Shown here: positions 60,462 through 64,000 of the stretch, piece after piece
How the letters are laid out: each line of letters begins with the position of its first letter
Position numbering within the stretch: the stretch's first letter is position 1
Assembly (NCBI GenBank): GCA_039925145.1
Contig: JBDSZL010000001.1
Span: 1 to 64,000 of the forward strand
Source of the DNA: JBDSZL01 sp039925145
Lineage (GTDB): Bacteria > Acidobacteriota > Vicinamibacteria > Vicinamibacterales > SCN-69-37
Reading direction: 5' to 3'
Length of the DNA: 64,000 bases
Translations under genes and position numbers: made by a program
The notes under the pieces: model-generated
Databases searched by the model: none
Seen by the model: only the letters and a program-made list of their open reading frames with translations
Told to the model about the DNA's origin: nothing

Positions 60462-61620
60462 AGTCGGGGTCCGGACTGAGGAAACTGAGCAGGTGGGGCA
60501 GCGGAGTGGCCGTGATCGATTCGTCCAGCGGGTAGTCGCGCTCGCCAGGATGGACGAGGTAGAGATGATCGAGTGACAGGTCCTGCTGGGCAACCCGCAT
60601 GGACTTGGTGATGGCGGGTCGTTCGGAGAACTTGAACTCGAATCCGAGGCGCTGCCCGTTGTGGAACAGCAGCAGGTCGAGCTCCGCGCCGCCGTGCGTG
60701 GCCCAGACGTATGCGGAACGGTCGCCCGTCACACTCAAGATCTGCTCTAGGCAGAACCCTTCCCAGGACGCCCCGAGCTTCGGGTGGGCTTGCAGGCTCT
60801 CGGGGCTGGTGATCCCCAGCAGGGCGTGCAGGATACCGGAGTCGCGGATGTAGATCTTGGGCGACTTCACCTGGCGTTTCTTGAGGTTCTCGAACCAGGG
60901 CGTGAGCTGGCGGACCACGTAGGTGCCGGTGAGAATGTCCAGATAGCGACGGGCCATCGGTTCGGAGCTGCCGAGTGCCCGCGCCAACTCGGCCTGATTG
61001 AGAATCTGCCCATGAAAATGGGCCACCATCGTCCAGAACCGGCGCAGGGTCGTGGCGGGCACCTGAATCCCGAGCTGGGGAATATCGCGCTCGAGGAAGG
61101 TGCGGAAGAAATCGTCGTGCCACTGGCGGGCCGCGGCGTTGTCCGGCGCGAGGTAGGCGCGAGGAAACCCGCCGCGCCACCAGAGCGTGGCGAGATCGGA
61201 ATCGCGCAATTCCGCCAAGGAGAAACCAGTCACGTCAACGAAGGAGACGCGGCCGGCGAGACTCTCGCTTCCGCCTTTGACGAGGTCCGGCGAGGCGCTG
61301 CCGAGCACGAGAAAACGCGCAGGCGTGGGCCGGCGGTCGGCCAGCACTCTGAGCAAGGGGAACAGGTCTGGCCGGCGCTGGACCTCGTCGAGAATCACGA
61401 GTCCCTCGAGCGGGCGCAGCACCAATTCCGGATTGCTCAGGCGGGCCAGGTCCGCCGGTGATTCCAAGTCGAAGACGTGCACGGCCGTGGCGGACACTGC
61501 GGCTACCGCACGGGCGAGGGTGGTCTTACCCGCCTGGCGCGGCCCCACTAGGGACACCACCGGACTGTTTTCGAGGCGCTCCCGGATACTCCGGACGTAC
61601 CCGAGGCGCGGAACGTCCAT
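60454..61620 (-). CDS. AAA ATPase with DUF4143 domain
   Basis: The 388-residue protein has Walker A GPRQAGKTT (26-34), a Walker B strand LVILDEVQRRPDLFPLLRVL, the sensor FLVLGSASPDLV and the AAA_14 pattern. A C-terminal DUF4143 domain follows (EGFCLEQILSVTGDRSAYVW, GAELDLLLFHNGQRLGFEFK, with E/K residues of a nuclease-like core). Such orphan ATPases are common on islands and near restriction systems, with no settled function. The last coding bases overlap the hsdR-like fragment. Confidence 0.88.
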   Translation of the reverse strand: MDVPRLGYVRSIRERLENSPVVSLVGPRQAGKTTLARAVAAVSATAVHVFDLESPADLARLSNPELVLRPLEGLVILDEVQRRPDLFPLLRVLADRRPTPARFLVLGSASPDLVKGGSESLAGRVSFVDVTGFSLAELRDSDLATLWWRGGFPRAYLAPDNAAARQWHDDFFRTFLERDIPQLGIQVPATTLRRFWTMVAHFHGQILNQAELARALGSSEPMARRYLDILTGTYVVRQLTPWFENLKKRQVKSPKIYIRDSGILHALLGITSPESLQAHPKLGASWEGFCLEQILSVTGDRSAYVWATHGGAELDLLLFHNGQRLGFEFKFSERPAITKSMRVAQQDLSLDHLYLVHPGERDYPLDESITATPLPHLLSFLSPDPDYA

Positions 61621-62005
61621 TACATTGTTATTCTAAGGTGTCAGTTTAGAATTGCAAGGATAGTCGCTCCAGAGTGGTAGTGGCGTCGAGGCGGCGGGAG
61701 TCGTGCCGGAGCCCAGCGGCTGAAAGCCGCTGGCGAGTGCCTGACTCGCCGGCGAAACCAACCTCGCGACGCGAGGTTGGTGGAGGCGGCGGGAGTCGAA
61801 CTTGACGGCCGATCCGAAACAGGCCTGTTTTGCGGTTTTCCTAGGAAAACGAAGTTATCAAAACGTCAGATTCACCGAAATTCATGGGGGCAGGTACAAA
61901 ACAGGTACACGACGTTGTGGGGTGGAATGGCGACGCGCACAATTACAGATCCTTAGCGGCTCGCCCGATGATCTCAAGCGTGCGGAGGGGATGCCGTTGA
62001 CTGGA
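61621..62005. other. Gap with second triple-hairpin repeat and no supported gene
   Basis: Apart from the 116-bp repeat at 61686-61801 there is a 14-bp palindrome TTTTCCTAGGAAAA at 61836-61849 and AT-richer sequence than the neighbours. One plus-strand frame of 77 codons crosses it but has no ribosome binding site or domain and is not accepted. Confidence 0.5.
61686..61801. repeat. 116-bp triple-hairpin repeat, copy 2
   Basis: This is copy 1 displaced by exactly 4,080 bp, with three differences (equivalent to 57632, 57643 and 57690). Two fall in hairpin loops and one lies just before the first stem, so all three stems are intact. The tmRNA-like T-stem is broken right after this copy: the GAAC is followed by TTG instead of CCG. 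Confidence 0.85.
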
Positions 62006-62657
62006 TCAGGCATCAGCATTGCGCGACAATTCTGATCTCCAGCGGGATCCCTCCTTCGTTCCGCCGCGTCGGAGGACCTCAGCCATCACGGGGGCCGCGT
62101 ATTCTTCGTGCAACGTGAGCGGCATGAGTCGATGCCACGAGTAGCGAACCATGAGCTTGAGGGCCGCAGCGAACGTGTCTACGGACCCCGATTTCTCACT
62201 GAACGAATTGCCGCGTTGATCATCTAAAGCGAGCAAGTCGGCAAGAGGGGTCTCATCCCTCAGAACGACGAATCGCCAAGCGCCGCCAGGTTGACGCTCT
62301 CGAAAAATGGCGAGAGAGCCACCCTCAGCGCCAACTTCGAGGATCTTCTCCCGACCAGGCGACTCCCCCGGTATTATCCGCTTCCCATCTGACTCTTCGG
62401 CTTCGCGTCCGGGGTTCCTGCAGTGTGGATCGCAGTACGCCTCTTGGCCCGAACCGCAGGCGTTCGTCCGGCCGGAAGAATGTCATCCTTTGGCGTCGAC
62501 TGGCCCTTCAGCACCCGAACGACCTCGATACGATCGCCCGCCTGTCGGTAAAGCATGACGCCGACGTCAGTTGCTTGACCACGGCTGGTTCACGTGACGG
62601 AAGACCCGAGGCCGCCAATGTCAACAGCGCGAACACGCGCAGGATTCGACTCGTCAT
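62006..62657 (-). pseudogene. Frameshifted gene for a small secreted protein
   Basis: The ATG at 62657 opens MTSRILRVFALLTLAASGLP, a signal peptide, but this frame stops at 62508. A second frame continues from about 62560 (YRQAGDRIEVVRVLKGQSTP) and stops at 62374. A third frame, open from about 62480, reads REKILEVGAEGGSLAIFRER, then GAWRFVVLRDETPLADLLAL and EEYAAPVMAEVLRRGG to the stop codon at 62006. The three frames together read as one secreted protein of about 200 residues broken by two frameshifts. No family is recognised. Confidence 0.45.
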
Positions 62658-62686
62658 AGCGGTGCTCACAACGAGACTGATGGGTT

Positions 62687-64000
62687 TCAGTCGATCTTCG
62701 ACACTTTTTCAACGAAGCTCGAAACAGGCGGCGAGGTCGCTCGCAGGGCAGCCCCGAATGCCTCCATTCGCGCGCGAAGCCGGGCCACGATGTCAGGGTG
62801 TGACGCCGCCACGTTGAAACGCTCGGCCGGATCGGTGTCGAGATTGAATAGCTCCACCAGCGGTTCAGCCACCGGGGCAGCCGCACCTGCATTAGGCGCC
62901 GTGAGGTTCGCGCGCCCACGTGCGTTGGGCTCCCCCGCCGCGACCGCGCCTGCGACCCCGTCGGTCGCCGCGCGGCCGCCATTTCCCGCGGCGGCCCCGC
63001 GACCTCCGCCGGCCCCGCCCTGTCGCGCCCCTTCCGCAGGCGCCACTCGCACCTTCCACGGGCCTTCCCGAAGTGCTTGAATTGCCGCGCCGCCAAAGTA
63101 GAAATAGTCATGACGGGGGCTCGGTGTTTTGCCCCTCAGAAAGGGCGTAATGTCGATGCCGTCCACCTCGTGTCCTGGCGCAATCTTCCCTCCAGCAAGT
63201 CCTACGAACGTGGGGAACCAGTCCATCACCGAGAAGACATCGGCTGACGTGCGCAACGGCGCAATCGTGCCAGGCCAGCGAACGATCGCCGGCACCCGCA
63301 CGCCGCCCTCGTACGTCTGGCCTTTCGAGCCCCTCAGAATGCCGGGCCACCCCACATCGCCTTGAACCTTCGTGCCACGGTCCTGTCGGTCATAAGTCTG
63401 CTCGGCCGTACTCACCCACGGGCCGTTGTCGCTCATGAACACCACGATCGTATTGCGGTCGATTCCCAGTTGCTTGAGCGTGGTGAGGATCTGTCCCACG
63501 CTCCAGTCAATCTCCTCGATCACATCGCCGTATCGACCCGCTCGTGAATGGCCTTTGAACTGATCGGACGTCCCGATCGGAATGTGCGGCAGATTGTGTG
63601 CGACATACGCAAAAAACGGCTGACCCTTGGCGCCTCGGATGAATTTGATCGCCTCCTGCGTGTAGCGCTGTGTGAGCAGGTTGTACTTGACCGGCTGCTC
63701 GACCTTTTCGGTGTTGTGGTACAGCGGAACTCCAGGCGCCGGGTTGTAGTCGTGCGAGTACGGCAAGCCGAGGAATTCATCGAAGCCGTGCGCCGTTGGA
63801 TTGAACCCCGCATCCGTGTCGAAGTCGCCGATGTGCCACTTGCCGAACATCGCGGTCCGGTACCCCTGGGACTTCAGCGCTTGCGCAAGCGTCACCTCGT
63901 CCTTTCTGATACCAACGGGCGAGCCTGGGCCGGTGACATTGATAATCCCCGTCCGCAGCGGATAACGGCTCGTGAGAAACATCCCGCGCGTGGGCGTGCA
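62687..64000 (-). CDS. Sulfatase (arylsulfatase family), N terminus beyond the window
   Basis: The gene is cut by the right edge. The first codons in view, read inward, are CTPTRGMFLTSRYPLRTGI, so the visible part starts exactly at the formylglycine-precursor Cys of the C-x-P-x-R motif. Later regions are GKWHIGDFD, SHDYNPAPGVPLYHNTEKV, VVFMSDNGPW with metal ligands, and HDYFYFGGAAIQALREGPWK. About 437 residues are visible. Activity needs a formylglycine-generating enzyme, which is not in view. The enzyme probably removes sulfate from a polysaccharide in the periplasm. A Gly/Ala/Arg-rich insert lies near 62880-63030. Confidence 0.92.
   Translation of the reverse strand, partial: CTPTRGMFLTSRYPLRTGIINVTGPGSPVGIRKDEVTLAQALKSQGYRTAMFGKWHIGDFDTDAGFNPTAHGFDEFLGLPYSHDYNPAPGVPLYHNTEKVEQPVKYNLLTQRYTQEAIKFIRGAKGQPFFAYVAHNLPHIPIGTSDQFKGHSRAGRYGDVIEEIDWSVGQILTTLKQLGIDRNTIVVFMSDNGPWVSTAEQTYDRQDRGTKVQGDVGWPGILRGSKGQTYEGGVRVPAIVRWPGTIAPLRTSADVFSVMDWFPTFVGLAGGKIAPGHEVDGIDITPFLRGKTPSPRHDYFYFGGAAIQALREGPWKVRVAPAEGARQGGAGGGRGAAAGNGGRAATDGVAGAVAAGEPNARGRANLTAPNAGAAAPVAEPLVELFNLDTDPAERFNVAASHPDIVARLRARMEAFGAALRATSPPVSSFVEKVSKID

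Noticed and set aside
61802..62035. 77-residue frame after the second triple-hairpin repeat
   Set aside because: It starts inside the repeat edge and has no ribosome binding site or domain.
1..64000. CRISPR array, rRNA genes or complete prophage
   Set aside because: No regularly spaced short repeats, rRNA-like sequence or phage structural genes were seen in the window.

Overview
The window is GC-rich chromosomal DNA that looks like an uncultured or little-studied Acidobacteriota, most likely of the class Vicinamibacteria. This is inferred from gene style: an ADOP-type ABC permease, an Oar-like TonB-dependent receptor, five secreted carboxypeptidase-regulatory-like proteins, an ECF sigma factor paired with a Ser/Thr kinase, and amidohydrolase, DUF3617 and DinB proteins. 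No rRNA gene or intact tRNA gene was found.

Layout. 0.2-12.2 kb holds single genes: a multicopper oxidase, an exported cytochrome c with a helix-hairpin-helix tail, an internally deleted F420/NADP-oxidoreductase-like gene, a VTC-domain protein, a DinB protein, a Tat-exported amidohydrolase, an ADOP permease, YtxJ and ArsC thiol-redox proteins, a BON protein, an MmcQ/YjbR protein, a sialidase-like Asp-box protein and a DUF3617 protein. 12.2-18.6 kb is addB-addA (double-strand break repair), with a palindromic element inserted in frame in addB. 18.7-28.2 kb has a PRPP-synthetase-like gene, a tiny SD-ORF-terminator unit, and a complete phosphate regulon: porin-pstS-pstC-pstA on the minus strand, pstB-phoU diverging on the plus strand, and phoB-phoR convergent with them.

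28.3-43 kb holds a TonB-like protein, a four-gene SPFH / Arc-type repressor / DUF3592 operon behind a perfect palindromic operator, an Oar-like receptor, a 47-residue YHS protein, and three of the secreted carboxypeptidase-regulatory-like proteins. 43-50.7 kb has an SDR, a LytS/LytTR two-component operon with a membrane protein, a decayed glyA, a DUF3303 gene, a tRNA-like remnant, an sdpR-sdpI-tlpA operon, a nucleotidyltransferase pair and a DUF1569 gene. 51-57.5 kb has two more carboxypeptidase-regulatory-like proteins, then an ECF sigma factor translationally coupled to a protein that fuses a Hanks-type Ser/Thr kinase to a Wzz/GumC-like polysaccharide co-polymerase. This last protein is the strongest candidate for an undescribed system.

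57.6-61.8 kb is a scrambled island bounded by two 116-bp triple-hairpin repeats exactly 4,080 bp apart. It holds a VOC protein, paired palindromic repeats, a truncated integron-type integrase joined to a 195-bp copy of the tail of the gene at 53.0-55.0 kb, an hsdR-like N-terminal fragment and a DUF4143 ATPase. The window ends with a frameshifted secreted-protein gene and a sulfatase cut by the window edge at its catalytic cysteine codon.
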